Assembly (NCBI GenBank): GCA_947683425.1
Contig: CANTUQ010000031.1
Coordinates: 6,645,001 to 6,709,000 of the forward strand
Length of the DNA: 64,000 nt
Direction: 5' to 3'
From: Excoecaria cochinchinensis
Taxonomy: Eukaryota; Streptophyta; Magnoliopsida; Malpighiales; Euphorbiaceae
How positions within the stretch are numbered: position 1 is the stretch's first letter; every line of letters begins with the position of its first letter. Positions 11,340-23,656 of the stretch are shown piece after piece. A program made the position numbers and the translations under genes. The notes under the pieces are model-generated. The model was not told the origin of the DNA, ran no database searches, and saw only the letters and a list, made by a program, of their open reading frames with translations.

Positions 11340-11880
11340 TGCTGCCTTATCGCTCCAAGTATAGGAAGTCATTGTTTTAAAGGTAGTGCGTCCTTTGTGG
11401 ATTTTCACACCAGCTTTTCTTTATGGGAAATGCATCCTTTAGGGATTTTCACATAACCCTATGCCTAACTTTTGCCTGGAATGGACCAAACCCAATCCAG
11501 CGGCTTTTTTTTTTCTTTTTCTTTTTCTTCTTTTTTTTTTTATTTTTTTTACGTGGCTATAAGAAAAAATGAAGCTACTGTCAGAGCCTCCTTCCAAAGC
11601 AATCGGCAATTATTTGCTGAGACATCTTCTCCTAAACAACGATTATATCCCCTCGACTTCTCTGGCGAAGGTGTTGTTTGATCGGGTGAGGTGGCAGATA
11701 AGATCAATTCTATGCCCCCTGGCTCTAGTTATGTTCGACAGTTTGGAGGGTTTCAAGATGCTATGAGGCTCCCTCTTTCTTTCCAGGGTGGCGTCTTATC
11801 CTCGGCCTCCACCCCTAAGTACCATAGCCTCCTGGACATAGCTGCTTCCCAAAAATGTCATACTGATAAGTGTATGTGAG
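11340..11880 (+). pseudogene. remnant of the accessory antisense gene (end of exon 1, intron, exon 2)
   Basis: This plus-strand sequence, antisense to element B, matches the minus-strand gene at 53,405-54,718. The intron-like block (about 11,357-11,550) keeps two GTGCGTCC/GGATTTTCACA repeats and a long T-rich tract. Exon 2 begins near 11,551 with a Trp-Leu-x-Glu-Lys-Met pattern, then LLSEPP, and after a frame change PLSFQGG (near 11,770). Those motifs sit in the same order in the intact copy (LSEPP, VPLSFRGG). The donor has decayed, the acceptor AG is gone and a stop lies four codons into exon 2, so the copy is dead. The intron is visibly better conserved than the adjoining exon 1, which cannot be followed upstream. 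Confidence 0.6.
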
Positions 11881-13159
11881 AGAAAGGTACTTAGTCCTGC
11901 GGTAGATAATAGGACCTATCGGCTTAGGCATCTGGTCGGTGAGAGCAGAAGCAAAGTATAGCCAATTAGATTTCACACATTTAGTAATGAATGATATTCC
12001 TCTTTTTATTAATGAACTAGAAAATAATGACACATGTATTTGCAAAGATTGTGTACATTTCAATATGATTTCTCTATACATGACCATTATCTAACATCGA
12101 TTCAAAATGCAAAACTACATCTGATCTCAGAGTATATCTTGTAAGCATAAAACTCCTATCTCCAATCAACCCTCTCGGGTCTTCATGATTGAATATTTTC
12201 TCTCAGACCTTATTTTATTCTTTGAATGCGGATTCTGGATGCAATGTTGGGGACGAGACTTAACTTAAATGCAGGAACACACTCGTGGCTCCCACTTGAA
12301 GCTCAAGAACACCATATGCCTCTTCCTACGTACCAAACCTTATTAGAAGGTCATCTCTGCTAATTGTATAAGACTGAACCAAGAATCAAGAGGTCTTACT
12401 TTGGTTGCAATGTTAGGCTTAGGTGGATGGCTGTCAAAGAAGGATCAGGTCGCTAGAGAAAAAATGGCCGCAATATTTACTCGACTGATGGGTGAGCCAT
12501 TCTCAGCTCAGTTGCATATACAAAGATATTCTTGAATTTGGGCTCAATAACATTTTAGCTTATCAAGATCAAAATAATAATTGAACAGGTAATCGTCGAA
12601 ACTCGTCAAGCGGTTATTTTTAGCTCTATTTCTTTTCCTATCTTTTTCTTTTTTCTTTTTTTTTTTTTATGTCTTTGACCATGCTGAATTTGTGAATAAC
12701 TAAACCCTCTTCCCCATGTGTAAACTCATCCTTATCTGTGCGAGCTTTGATAACCTAAACAATTGTCAATGATGTACATCCGTTCTTTCTAGAGCAGCCA
12801 TTTTTCTAAGGGGGAGGTAAAAATCATTTTAGGCAAATGGTAGTTTCGACATGTGTAACAACAAAAAAATAGGTACGCATTTAGCATACCAGCATAATGG
12901 CTCAACGGGGTAGCAAGCGATTGCGAAATAAAGGTAGGGAATAGTCATTTAGAGAGCTATACAAAGAAGGGTTGCCTAAATCATTTTCTAGGTTCCATCT
13001 TATCTAGAGATCGCTTTGATGGGTAATCAGAAAGGTTCTAGTACTCTTAGTGAGTTTTCATCCAATCACCTAATTGCATCTAGTTTTTCTTTTTCTTCTT
13101 TTATTTTTATTTTTATTTTTATTCTTTTTTTTCAGCTCTCAGAATTTTTCTCTCTTCAG
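11881..13159 (-). other. non-coding internal region of element B
   Basis: About 1.3 kb aligns in blocks with 34,300-35,590 of the outer copy (for example the stretches around 12,235-12,300 and 34,790-34,860). It contains T-rich tracts near 12,650 and 13,090. No ORF of substance. In the complete element the equivalent interval holds pol and accessory genes, so here they have been replaced or lost. Confidence 0.55.
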
Positions 13160-14179
13160 GAATTATATCAGATGCTATCAAGATTTTCTTTGGGTTTTTC
13201 AAAGTTTTGAGATTAAATGAAATTGCATCATTTGAATCATTATTAAATACGAATGTGTCATGATCATGCATAATGAAATCACAAGAAAATATCCCACAGA
13301 AAAACGGAAACCATTCATTTTATTTAATAAAAAACTAGAATTAAAAATGTTATTGTCAAATAGTTCAAAAATAAAAGAGAACATCTAAATAGCTATTTTC
13401 TTTCTTGCTCCCACTCACATAGATGTTGTGGCCAACGGTTCATTATCTTCCTCATGAATCATCTTCTTTTCTCACTCAGGCTCTTAATCTATCTCATTCA
13501 TTATCTTTCACCTTTCTGGGTCAGAGATTTGTTTGGAATCAATCAAATCTTGAATAGCATGTCTCAAGGTCTTGCAATCGTCTGTGGTATGTCCGGTGTG
13601 CTGATGGAAGGCACAATATTGATCTGCCTTGTGATTGAGCTGTCCCTGGTTTCTGGCGAGCTTAGCTGGTAGTGGGTGTAATTTACCTTCCTTCATCAGC
13701 CTCTTAAGAACCCAAGATAAGGATCTGCCCAAATTAAAAAAATGCCTTTGATTCATTTTCATGGCTGGCGCTTCCGTCCTCTTAACATTGCCTTTACTAT
13801 TATTGTGAATACTTGGGCCTCCATTTTTCGGAGCATGCAACCTCACTGGATCTGCGCCCACTTCAGTCACAATATTACATTCTATAGTAGGCTTCATATT
13901 TCTCCCTTGCCCAACTGTTGAATTAAGTGGCTCTTTGCCTCTAGCTTCGAAAGGGAATGGAAGCACTGCAGTCGTCATTGTACGAGTCTTCCAGTCAGTG
14001 GTTGGCTCAACTCGGTTAGGAGCAATCGCCATAAGCTGGGCTTGAAGAACGAGTGCCATGGCATCCATTCTCTCTTTAATCATGCATAATAACTTCTTTT
14101 CAAGCTCTTTGAATCTCCCATCTATCTCCCGAGCAATTAGGGCATGTGTCTCTTCAGTCAGTTGCGAAGAATTGGCCAC
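13160..14179 (-). pseudogene. second gag-like module with gag-to-RT deletion (element B)
   Basis: A minus-strand open frame runs from 14,179 to 13,508. It begins with GTG in place of the ATG of copy A and reads ANSSQLTEETH, a helical N-terminal region, the RHFFNLGRSLSWVLKRL block and the knuckle CAFHQHTGHTTDDC, then QISDPER. After its stop the homology continues out of frame to the segment preceding reverse transcriptase (13,380-13,160), skipping protease. It sits directly downstream of a first, more complete gag (14,182-15,778), so element B carries two gag modules in tandem. Copies A and D have only this type. It is non-functional as a polyprotein because pro and pol are absent, though a shortened Gag is still open for 223 codons. 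Confidence 0.7.
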
Positions 14180-14181
14180 TT

Positions 14182-15778
14182 TTAATGCTTGATTAGATCC
14201 CTCTTATTTTCTTCCTCCTCTTCCTCCCCACTCACACTAGTGGACCAATGATCTATCACCGCTACGGAAATCCCTCCTCCATTTGTCTCAGGGCGAGTCA
14301 TAGCGATATAATCATTACCGTATAAGTCCTGCAAGACATACCATTTAGGTAGACTTGACCCAATCATTAAGACAGGTGGTGGCACAACATTGTAGTTGGA
14401 TTTCTTCTTGCTCTCTCTCCATTCGAGATCAGTAATCTGCTTACTATCGATCAGATCCTGAATCTGGTGCCTCAGCCTTATGCAATAATCCTTCAAATGT
14501 CCAGTATGTTAGTGAAAGACACAATATTCATTCTATTTATGCTTCGACTATCCCTGGTTTCTAGCTGGCCTGGGTTGTAGGGGTTGTAGCTTCCCCTCTT
14601 TTATCAATCTTTTCAATGCCCATGACAAAGGTCGACCCAAATTCGAGAAATGACTCTGACTCACACCTGTTGCCGATACCTCAGCTATCTTCCCACTTCC
14701 ATTACCACTGCTGGAACTTGCTGGCTTAGTTGCCCCCTGATTAGCATAACCCCTCTTGGCATAAGCTTCACTGTTGGCCTTCCTCAAAAGGTACTCTCCC
14801 TCAGCCTCAATAGCGATGTCTTTCAAAGACTCCCAGTCTCTCAATCCCTTCATCTTCAATCCGTCCCTCAAATACAGGCTCGCATTTTTGATGAACAGTC
14901 GTATTTGATCTTGAGTATCTGGTTTGCGCTTCATCTCCATAACTCGATTTCTCCAACGAGTGAGGTACTTATGAAAGGACTCCCCCGCCTTTTGCTGCAA
15001 TAATTCCAGATCCTTCAGGGTTACTTCCATTCTGTTACTACAATCATATTGTTTGAGAAACTCCTCTGTCAGCAAATCCCAATCTTCTTTTATCTTTCGA
15101 TCTAACCCATGATACCAATCCACTGTTGGACCGGTTAAGCTCAAAACAAAAATACTCAATCTTTTGTCTCTTAGTTAAAGTAGTACCCTTCATCACCAAT
15201 GAGTACTACTTTATGTGCGCGGTGGGATCAGAAGTGCCATCGAATTTATAAATATCAGGCATCTTGAAGTTCTGAGGTATTAGATCATCACTATCCAGTT
15301 CTCGATCCTCGGGATTCATCCCTCTTCCTAACTTCAACATTCTTGTCATAGATTCAAACTTTTCCTCCATTTTCCTCCACATTGTATCTTCTAGCTTGGG
15401 CGATTTTCCCTTCACTACCGTATGTTCCTCTTGCTCCTCCCATAAGTCAACCACAGATTTAGGGCCTTCCCTCTGCTCAACAGGCGCTGGCGCTCTTGGC
15501 TCAACCATAGGTGGATCGACCGCGGCCAGGGGATCCTATCTAGCAACCCCTGGCTCATCTTGCTCTCTAGCCGGAGCAGCAGCCTATTGCCCGGCAAGTG
15601 GGGCTAAGGTAGTGGCAAGGTTGCCCATTAACGCCATCATCCTGGCCTCAAACTCCTCCATTCACTTCCCTACTTCCTTGGCAATCATTACCCTTGTTGC
15701 ATCAGAACCACTTGCTGGATTAAACATACTTGTTTTAACTGATGATTCAGAAGATAAGATCTCACTATTGTCACACCC
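14182..15778 (-). pseudogene. Tat gag, first module (element B), interrupted by a solo LTR
   Basis: Minus-strand Gag homologous to residues of the complete element from its start Met to beyond the knuckle. Landmarks in order are ATRVMIAKEV, GMNPEDRELD, FKMPDIYKFDGTSDP, then the retrotransposon Gag core (DWYHGLDRK, LLTEEFLKQYD, YLTRWRNRVMEM), RHFSNLGRPLSWALKRL, and the tail QISDL...YNVVPPP...YVLQDLYGND. Frameshifts or stops occur near 15,660, 15,590, 15,205, 15,160 and 14,540. The knuckle is degraded near 14,500. A solo LTR inserted at 15,779 separates it from its leader at 19,449. The frame ends close to the second gag module. Confidence 0.75.
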
Positions 15779-18700
15779 CAAATCGGGTCTAGTCGGATTT
15801 GGCAAGTTAAGTCAGATAAGTGATGGATATTTCGGTAATTTGTGCATGTAGAATTTGGATGATAAGGACCTAATTGAAAATATAATTAAAGTTTGTAAGG
15901 AAAGAATTATGCTAGTGGGTAAAGTGCAAGTTTGTCAAAGAATTAAAGAGTAAACAGATAAGATATTTTGGTTGGAGCCAATAGGAGGCTGCCATGTGCC
16001 TTGGTAGGTGGGCAATTAGTGGGAAAAGAAGGAAAAGAAAAAGAATGAGAGGGAGGAGCAGATCACATTTTACGTTATGCTCTCTCCTCTCCTCTTTCTT
16101 GCTCTTCTTTCTTTCCCTTTTCCCGTTTCTTGTTCTCCCTTCCTTGGCTGTGTGTGAATTGGTGTCTTGGTAGAGCTTGAAGATTTCTTGAAGAGGTAAG
16201 TTAGGGTTAGGGTTTCCTGCATGTTCATCTTCTTCCTCTTCTCCTGGTTTTGCTATTTTGAGTTAGGGTTTTGGAAGAGTAATTTGTGGGTTTTTGCTTG
16301 TGCAAGCTTTGGGTTACAAGAGGAAGCCTAAGGGCAAGGTAAGGAAGGAGGATTGAAGCTTGAAGTGTGGTTTTGAAGCTAGGATTACAGGTTTGGGATT
16401 TGTTTGAGAAATTTGCTTGAATTCGAACTTAATGTAATTTTTAGGGTTTGCGACTGGGATATGCTTATGCTTGATTTTGGTTGTTTTGATTACTAAATTA
16501 AGTTGTATTTATGCCGTTTATATCGTTTGGGAATCTACTAGAAGGTAAGATGGGATTTGTAGTTGTTTGAGTCGTTTTTGGAATTGATTTTTGAGTTTTG
16601 GGAATTCTGGGAATGGAAAATCGCGATCCTGTTGAATTTCCCGTTTCCGGTATGTGCGTGTGTGTGTCGTGACCAGCCAAGTGAGGCCAGTCACGAGTAG
16701 TGACTGCAAGTCACGACTTGTGACCAGCCAGAGAGGCCAGTCACGAGTAGTGACTGCAAGTCACGACTCGTGACCAGCCAGAGAGGCCAGTCACGAGTAG
16801 TGACTGCAAGTCACAACTCGTGACCAGCCAGAGAGGCCAGTCATGACTCGTGACCAGGCAGAGAGGCCAGTCACGACTCGTGACTTGCCAATCCTGTTTG
16901 TTTAGTCGGTCATCTCTGTTTTCAGAAACTTTTAACTAAAATGAATTTCGTACCTCTTCTGAATGGACTTGTACTGTTGTATGATACATGTCATACTTCT
17001 ATATGCTCTTATATGTCTTTTCCTTTACTGTGCACTATATTACCTTGCTTATATGAATGATTATCTTAATTTATTTGCGATTAATAATATGTTATCCATG
17101 ATAAGTTATATGTGGTATTTTGGAATAAGTTTTGGATTATAGGGATCTTGCTAAACGATTGTTGGATTTAAACTGTATGGTTTGGATTTAGATATGTTAA
17201 TTGTTGTGATTTATATTGCATGTCGTATTTCGAATGCGAAGGAATTATGAATGCTAAGTTCATGATTGTTCAGTCCCGAGCATGTTATAATAAAATGTAA
17301 AATATGTTATGCATATCTTTAATCAGATCCTTCTCTAGGAATAACATGCTATGCTTAAGTGTATATTGTATCATTCCATAATTCAGATTATGCGTCGTTA
17401 ATCATTGGCATAATATGGTCCCACATCTAATTCTGATATGTTTTAGAATATTGATTAGTGCTAAAGTGTGTTGATTGAATTATAATGCATGCTTCATAAT
17501 ATGAAGTGTATGAGGTAAGATTGATATTACGAACATATGTATTTGTCTATTAGACTCTGAACTATGCTTGATGATCTATATACATATATATATAGATATA
17601 TATATATATGTATTTTGTGAATCGACTCATGATTTGGATGATGCACGGGGATAGTGTAAACTTATTTATATGCCTATTATACTCAGTATGGTGCATGATG
17701 AATTATGTCAGGTGACTTGAAACATGCTTTCGCTTATGTAAGACCTGCGAGAGTTAGTCTAGTGGATAGTTAGGCATGCCTAATAGAGTTCTTTAGCTGT
17801 AGCCCTCTGGACGTTTGGACCCTGATCAGGTCCCCTGTGTGGTTCCTCGTGAAAATTTAATGTGTTTGGATCTTGTTTAAGGTCCCCTCAGAAAACGTTT
17901 TTGAATGTGAAAAATGATGTTGTTTTTCGATTCGTACCCATAAGGTACCCTCAGTACACTCGTTATCCACTATTTTGAATCAGCAGGTATTCTGATTGCT
18001 TTGTCTAATATGAATAAGTGAATAAGATATCCGAATGTTTAAGATTCCAGCTATGTGAATCAGTTATTTATCAGGATGTGATTATGAACCTCTGAATGGG
18101 ATAAAAATGACTCAAGCATGTACATTTTGGATGATTATTCACATATACCATATTGTGACTGTGTTTTGAATATAACCCGTTATGGTTATAAGCATGGGAA
18201 TTGATATGCATGTGAAGGCGAGCCTGATTTACTGAATGCTATGGTTACTTGGTATGTATGCGAATGTGATTTCGCACCGTTGACTGTCATGGTTAAGTAT
18301 GTGAATTAGTATGAATATGAATGTTATGCCGACTATTGAATGCAAGAATTATTGCGTATAGTATGAGTTTTCTCTAGTCTGCTATTATAGTATCTTCGGC
18401 ATGTTGTCATGTGTCTATGATTATGGCATGATATTTTATGTGATAGAGACTTGCAGTGGAAGTGTGGTGTTTTGACATCTTTCCTTGGGTTCGGCTAGTG
18501 TGTGTACTATGACATGACAAAAATTAGGTTTATTTAGCTCATGTTCTTAGCATAATAATTGTGTGCATTATTGCATGGTAATCTTCTAGCATGTGAATGG
18601 GTTTTCAGTTAATGTATGAGTATTCGGTCATGATAATTGCATGTATAAATCTCATGTGACTATGCACGATAAGGTACTGATGTCCAATACCACGGTAAGT

Positions 18701-19448
18701 ATATGCATGTGAGATTGTATGTGTTTTTGCATGATGACACTGGTATCTTGCAAAGTATTATGTCTGCTTTAGTTTGATCGACACAAGTTTTGAATGCGGA
18801 TATGATGTTCTGAATGCCTGACTTTTATATGCAAGTATGTATATCTATCTTTTAGGACTTTGTGCTTTTGCCATTTTAATGTATTATGCCTTGACGACCA
18901 TTGTGAATGGTCGTCCATTTTGTTTGTGTGTTTTCCCCACTAAGCGTTTATCGCTTAGCACGGGTTCTTTTCCCTTGTAGGTGGCAGGTTTGGTTCTGTT
19001 CGAGTCGCGCATCTGCAAGGTCGGCCACATAGGAGTTAGAAGTTTTGTATTTCATTCAGCTTCTGTATTTTGGATCTTGTATTTCTACAACCTTTTGTAT
19101 ATGTAATTATTATGTAATCATCTTGATGTATTATTTCTGATGATGTAAGTGTTAAAATGCTTATGTTTTAAGTTATCCCTCGGTTTTATTATTCGCCTTA
19201 TGCTTCCGCTGATTGAAAGAGTGTATGCATGTGTGTATGTGCTTATGCTTCCACATAGTGCTTGTGAGTTTGTGAGCTAATGCATGACCAGCTTTTGCCC
19301 ACAAGGTAAGTTTTTAATTATTCCGCATTTATGCATGTATGATTATGTATGAATGTATGCTTCTGCATGGTGTATGTATGCATGTATGTGAGTGAGTGTC
19401 GGTAGCGCTCTCCGACGTCCTTCCAATGGGGACGTAGGGGGTGTTACA
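15779..19448 (+). mobile_element. solo LTR of a Del/Tekay-like retrotransposon
   Basis: 3,670 bp beginning TGTCACACCCC and ending GGGGGTGTTACA, flanked by ACTAT (15,774-15,778) and ACTAC (19,449-19,453), a 4/5 target duplication inside gag of element B. It shares blocks with the LTRs at 24,856 and 29,597, including GTGGATAGTTAGGCATGCC near 17,772 and the GACCCTGATCAGGTCCCC block near 17,819. A putative leader intron runs from 16,196 (AAGAG/GTAAGT) to 16,390 (TTACAG). No internal region or second LTR is present, so it is a recombination product. Confidence 0.85.
16665..16890. repeat. 50-bp tandem palindrome array in the solo Del-like LTR
   Basis: GTCACGAGTAGTGACT recurs at 16,690, 16,740 and 16,790, and a variant GTCATGACTCGTGAC at 16,840, an exact 50-bp period, followed by a short final unit near 16,870. 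Each unit holds two palindromes, GTCACGAGTAGTGAC and GTCACGACTCGTGAC, joined by CAGCCAGAGAGGC. Confidence 0.85.
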
Positions 19449-20324
19449 ACTACCCTCTTAAAAGGAATCCAAACTCTGATCTGACACTAGCTCTGACAAC
19501 CCCAAGAGTGAAACATTTCTTAACCGACCGTCGGGACCTCTAAACCACCTGGATGAATCTATGATGGCTGCAAAACACATCTCTGTTAGGATGATGCATG
19601 ATTTGAAGTGCAATGTATGGTCGTGCTGGTACAGCATAGACAAACACATGCAACCAGATAGATCCTTTCGACCTTATTTCTCCCACACACGGGGTAGTGC
19701 GGTCTCTTTCCTAGGTGGGCTTTATCCAAAGGTTAATAGGGAACCCGTCGGACACGTATAGTTCACAGTAGAAAAACTGGCAGCATAACATCTCTTGCCT
19801 AATGTACATATGTATGGGTGTTTGGCCATTATGTATTTAGACAATTCAACTAAATTAACATGGGCCTACCGGGGCATGAAAGCCTTTGATGAAGACCATT
19901 TAATTTAATTGATTTTGTTCAATATATGACGGCCCAAATAGCAAGCGCGTTATTATGGTACATTTCACCTAGTGGAAGTATCAATTGCCTTTACATGAGT
20001 TTTGGTCCAAGGTGGTATTACTTTCGGTCTACCCGAGCATGGTCCCTGCCAAAGGGTCTAGCTCATAACGACCATTCAGGTCTCCATTTGATATACCATT
20101 TGATAGTATGAGGCTTGGGCTGGTGATTATCCCGAGCACTTCCCTACAATGAGTGAAAGTAGGGTCGTGTTTTAGGAATGCACCGGGGTAGATATGGGAC
20201 CAACTAACATAATTCTAAGGCTATAATGTATGTAATGCAATTTCGATTAGAAATGGAATTTTTGATTCTTAATAACTCAATTATAATTTTAACTTAAGTC
20301 ACTTTCGAAGCGAAGTTTCGATCA
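19449..20324 (-). other. start of gag and leader of element B
   Basis: Minus-strand continuation of element B to the left of its primer site. The part at 19,450-19,560 translates like the segment just upstream of Gag in the complete element (GRLRNVSLLGLSELVSD). The rest is leader with the same conserved blocks as copies A and C (19,650-19,760 and 19,970-20,150). Confidence 0.65.
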
Positions 20325-20342
20325 TCCCTAGTGGAGTCGCCA
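20325..20342 (-). other. primer binding site, tRNA-Arg type (element B)
   Basis: The minus strand reads TGGCGACTCCACTAGGGA, one base after the LTR terminus GCGCGTCACA. It differs slightly from the site of the complete element at 45,744. Confidence 0.7.
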
Positions 20343-21591
20343 CTGTGACGCGCGCCGAACCTGCAAGGCCCTCATTGTACCCGCTTTTAGGATTCAAGGG
20401 ATTGGTTCGCGTCTTTTTGATCTTGGGCATTATGAGTCATTTTAGATGACTCCTTTCCAATAAAACATTAGAAAGGATCATCTAGACTCACAACGCCTTT
20501 AGGCACCTTTGAGCTATTTTGGAGTCGCCACCCAATTTTCGAGAAATTGGGAAAGGTCTTTAACCTCTATTGGTCTAAACTAGAGATGGTGTTCAGAACT
20601 TCACTCTTATTAATGACTTAAGTTTATAAGTGAGTTTTTAAAGAATCAAAATTCCATCTCTCATCTCAAGCAATAATGCATTAAATTTAAAGCACATTTG
20701 CAAGCATATTGGAAAGCATTAAATAAAGCAATAAGTAAATAAATAAATAAATTACAAAATAAAAAATAGGACAAAACAATCCCCCAATAAAAAAATAATA
20801 AATAAAAATGGGACAGAACAATCCCCCAATAAATTAATAATGGATACAAATAAATAAAACTTGATCAAAATAAATAAGTAAATATAAAACAATAAAAATG
20901 CAACATATATAAATCGGTTCATTTATTAAATTTTAGGAACATTGGTTCCTTTTTATTTATTAGAAAATTGGAGAAGTATTTTTAGGGTATTGATTGAGAA
21001 AACTGGGATGAGTGATCCCATTTTATGAAAACTAGTTCTCCATTTGAAAGTGTGATTTTTATTGGCTAAAATAGGACATTGGTCCATTTTATCAGGAAAA
21101 ATCCCAAATTATTAATTATATAAAAGACATGATTTTCTTTAGCGTGGATAATTAAAAATACATTTCACATACAATACATAAAAAATAATATAAATAAAAT
21201 AAACACAGCAACTAAAATGCAAACTCTAAATCGGGCGACCTTGAATTCTTCGATGCAACAACCCGGACTCAAATATATAACTCGCACAAATAGGCAAAAT
21301 TCGAGGCGATAAAACAAACACAAATAAAATAAAATGTTAGTAAAATAAATTAAGTAATTAATATAATATGAACAAATTAAGTAACTAAAATTAATTGAAT
21401 AAGATAATTTATTAAAAAAATTAATAAATCAATTAAATAATAACTAAATAAACCCATTAAATATGGACAATTAATTATATAGAACTAATTAACTATAAAA
21501 TGGATGCATTAATAAGAGATGAAAATAAATGGAATAAAGATAACATGTAGGGAAATGAGAGAAAATTAAAATAATGGAGGAGAGAAGAAAA

Positions 21592-21755
21592 CACAGCTGT
21601 GTTTCTTCAGCGGAGCGACAGGGAGCACAGAGTAAGAAAGAAAACGATGGAGCGAGGCGGTGTGAAAAATGTAGCTGTGTTTTCCAAATGAACACAGCTG
21701 TGATTTTCAACCAAGGTTGCGCGCTAACACAGAAACACAGCTGTGTTTTTGCTTT
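21592..21755. repeat. CACAGCTGTG palindrome cluster in LTR2
   Basis: Copies of AAACACAGCTGTGTTT, including AACACAGCTGTG near 21,690 and AAACACAGCTGTGTTT near 21,735. Fewer units than in LTR1, so the cluster has changed length between the two LTRs. Confidence 0.65.
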
Positions 21756-22314
21756 GTCACACAAAAACCCACAGCCACTGTAGGAAAAACACTGATTTCA
21801 AATTTAAAAAGCCAAAAACAACATATCCAAACTATATGGCATGCAAAAACAAGGATAAAACAGCTTAGATTAAATGATCAACAAACATGAACACACATAT
21901 TAATGGAAACCACCAAACAAAAGAATTAAAGGAATCAAAATGGAACATTAAACCACAACTGAAAACACAAACAGAGGAGGTTAATCACGATTATTTACTA
22001 GAAATAAAATGAGTAGAAAAGCTAAGGATCAACAGAGTGAATTAAGAAAGAAACATGCAAGATAAAATAGGATGACTGATGAAGAACAACCGATGAAAGA
22101 TAAGCAGAACCGTTGAAGAAGAAAAGAGGGGAACCAGGTGTGCAAGACTCATTCATCCTTGCACAAGTCATACGAAAAGAGCACGACTCGGACAGAGATG
22201 AACAAGGATAATAGAGGAGAACGATGCTGGGAACGATGCACAACTCGGGCGATAGGGGCACGACTCGAACAAACAAAAGACAAAAATACGAAGAAAGAAG
22301 GGGGGTCGGACAAG

Positions 22315-22490
22315 GCGTGCACGACTCGTGAATGCCATTCACGAGTCGTGAAAGGCATTCATGAGTCGTGAATGCCTTTCACGAGTCATGAAAGGCATTC
22401 ACGACTCGTGAATGCCTTTCATTAATTGTGAAAGGCATTCATGACTCGTGAATGCATTTCATGACTCGTTAAATACGACTCATGCAATCC
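22315..22490. repeat. CACGACTCGTG tandem palindrome array in LTR2
   Basis: Alternating CACGACTCGTGAATGCC and TTCACGAGTCGTGAAAGGC units, longer than the LTR1 array and with some CACG cores changed to CATG. Confidence 0.8.
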
Positions 22491-23395
22491 GAATGGGAAG
22501 CGGAGGTTTTCTGACGTGTCCGATCGGGAGAAGGGATTCAACGGCTCAATCCAATTGGGAAACACAAAAATTTAACCGGAGAAACACGATTCAAGCAAAA
22601 ACAAAGATAAAATCCGATCGGCAACCAAAAGTAAGCAAAACAAAATCACTGACTCAAAGAAATGGAAAAACAAAGGTGAACAGAGGAAGAAAAACAGGCC
22701 ATCAGATATGACAAAATAAGATCAAAACCTGCAAAATACTACAACTAACATGCTAATATATTCATAATAACCACAAACACACAATCGACGGGTTAATAAG
22801 ATCAAGCAATAATATGTATAATATATACAATATATACAACAAACAGGGCTTACTAGCTCAGCAAAACAAAGAAAAGAAACAAAAAGAAAAAAAGAGAAGA
22901 GAAAAAAAATAAAAAGGACAGGCGATTATTCAGTATTTACCCTCAGATTTTTGATCTTTGATCGGCAATTGAAGTTTCTGATTTCCTCTTTGCTTTTCTT
23001 GGGAATGAAGTTAAAACAGAGACTTCAAAACTCTTGATGAAAGTTCACGTTAAAAAGTAAACAAAAGGTGATTGAATCTTCCAACTCAAGAATTGATTTC
23101 CTGAGCTTAAGAGACAATCTCAGAAAGCCTTTTTGAGAAATGAGAATTATTTTTTTGCTCTCAAAGTTTTTCTTTCTTTTTGTGTTTTTCCTCTGTGTTT
23201 CTCGTTCCTGCCCAATGCTCTCTCTAATCATTCCTCCTTCCTTCTTTAGCTTTCACTTCTCTTTAAATGTATTTGACAGGATTAGTCGCTTTTTTCCTAC
23301 CAAATCCCACGTAAAACCATATTTTCGAACCAAATCTCCATGAAAAACGGAAGAGGAGATCAGGAGTGCGTAAGGAAGGTGAGAGGCAATCTCTC

Positions 23396-23512
23396 CCCTA
23401 AGCTGGACCTCACGTGGTGAGGCAGTATCTCACCAATGTGAGATGGGCCTCACAAACGTGAGGCTCCATCTCAAATGGGTGAGATGGGCCTCACCCTACA
23501 GGCCCCCAAAAC
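23396..23512. repeat. GTGAGGC/GCCTCAC palindrome array in LTR2
   Basis: Interleaved CTCAC and GTGAG half-sites with GGGCCTCAC spacers; clearly longer than the LTR1 counterpart at 9,855-9,925. On the minus strand it precedes the TATA-like region near 23,270. Confidence 0.65.
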
Positions 23513-23656
23513 TGGTCTTTTTTTTTAAATAACGCAAAATAAAAAATATTTTTTGGAGGAAACCATTACTTCCATTTGTCTATTCGCCCGTGAACGGGCA
23601 TCATTTGCATCACTGGGTAACTTCGGTCTAAGCTGCCTCAGGACCCGATGTCTACA

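Larger units (their letters stand above)
6872..23656 (-). mobile_element. Tat/Ogre-like LTR retrotransposon B, nested in LTR-A
   Basis: In minus-strand order it has a 5' LTR (23,656-20,344), tRNA-Arg-type primer site (20,342-20,325), leader, gag interrupted by a solo LTR, a second gag-like module, a long non-coding region, a remnant of the accessory antisense gene, a 57-bp minisatellite, a polypurine tract (10,112-10,094) and a 3' LTR (10,093-6,872). Flanks GGGAT (6,867-6,871) and GGGAC (23,657-23,661) form a 4/5 target duplication. Protease, most of reverse transcriptase, RNase H and integrase are missing, so the copy is non-autonomous. The two LTRs show many more differences than those of the element at 43,675, so this insertion is older. 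Confidence 0.75.
20344..23656 (-). repeat. 5' LTR of Tat element B (LTR2)
   Basis: 3,313 bp. The minus-strand start is TGTAGACATCGGGTCC (23,656) and the end is GCGCGTCACA (20,344), next to the primer site. It aligns throughout with LTR1. The right flank GGGAC pairs with GGGAT left of LTR1. The conserved CTGAGGGTAAAT string is at 22,935-22,946 on the minus strand. Confidence 0.85.
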
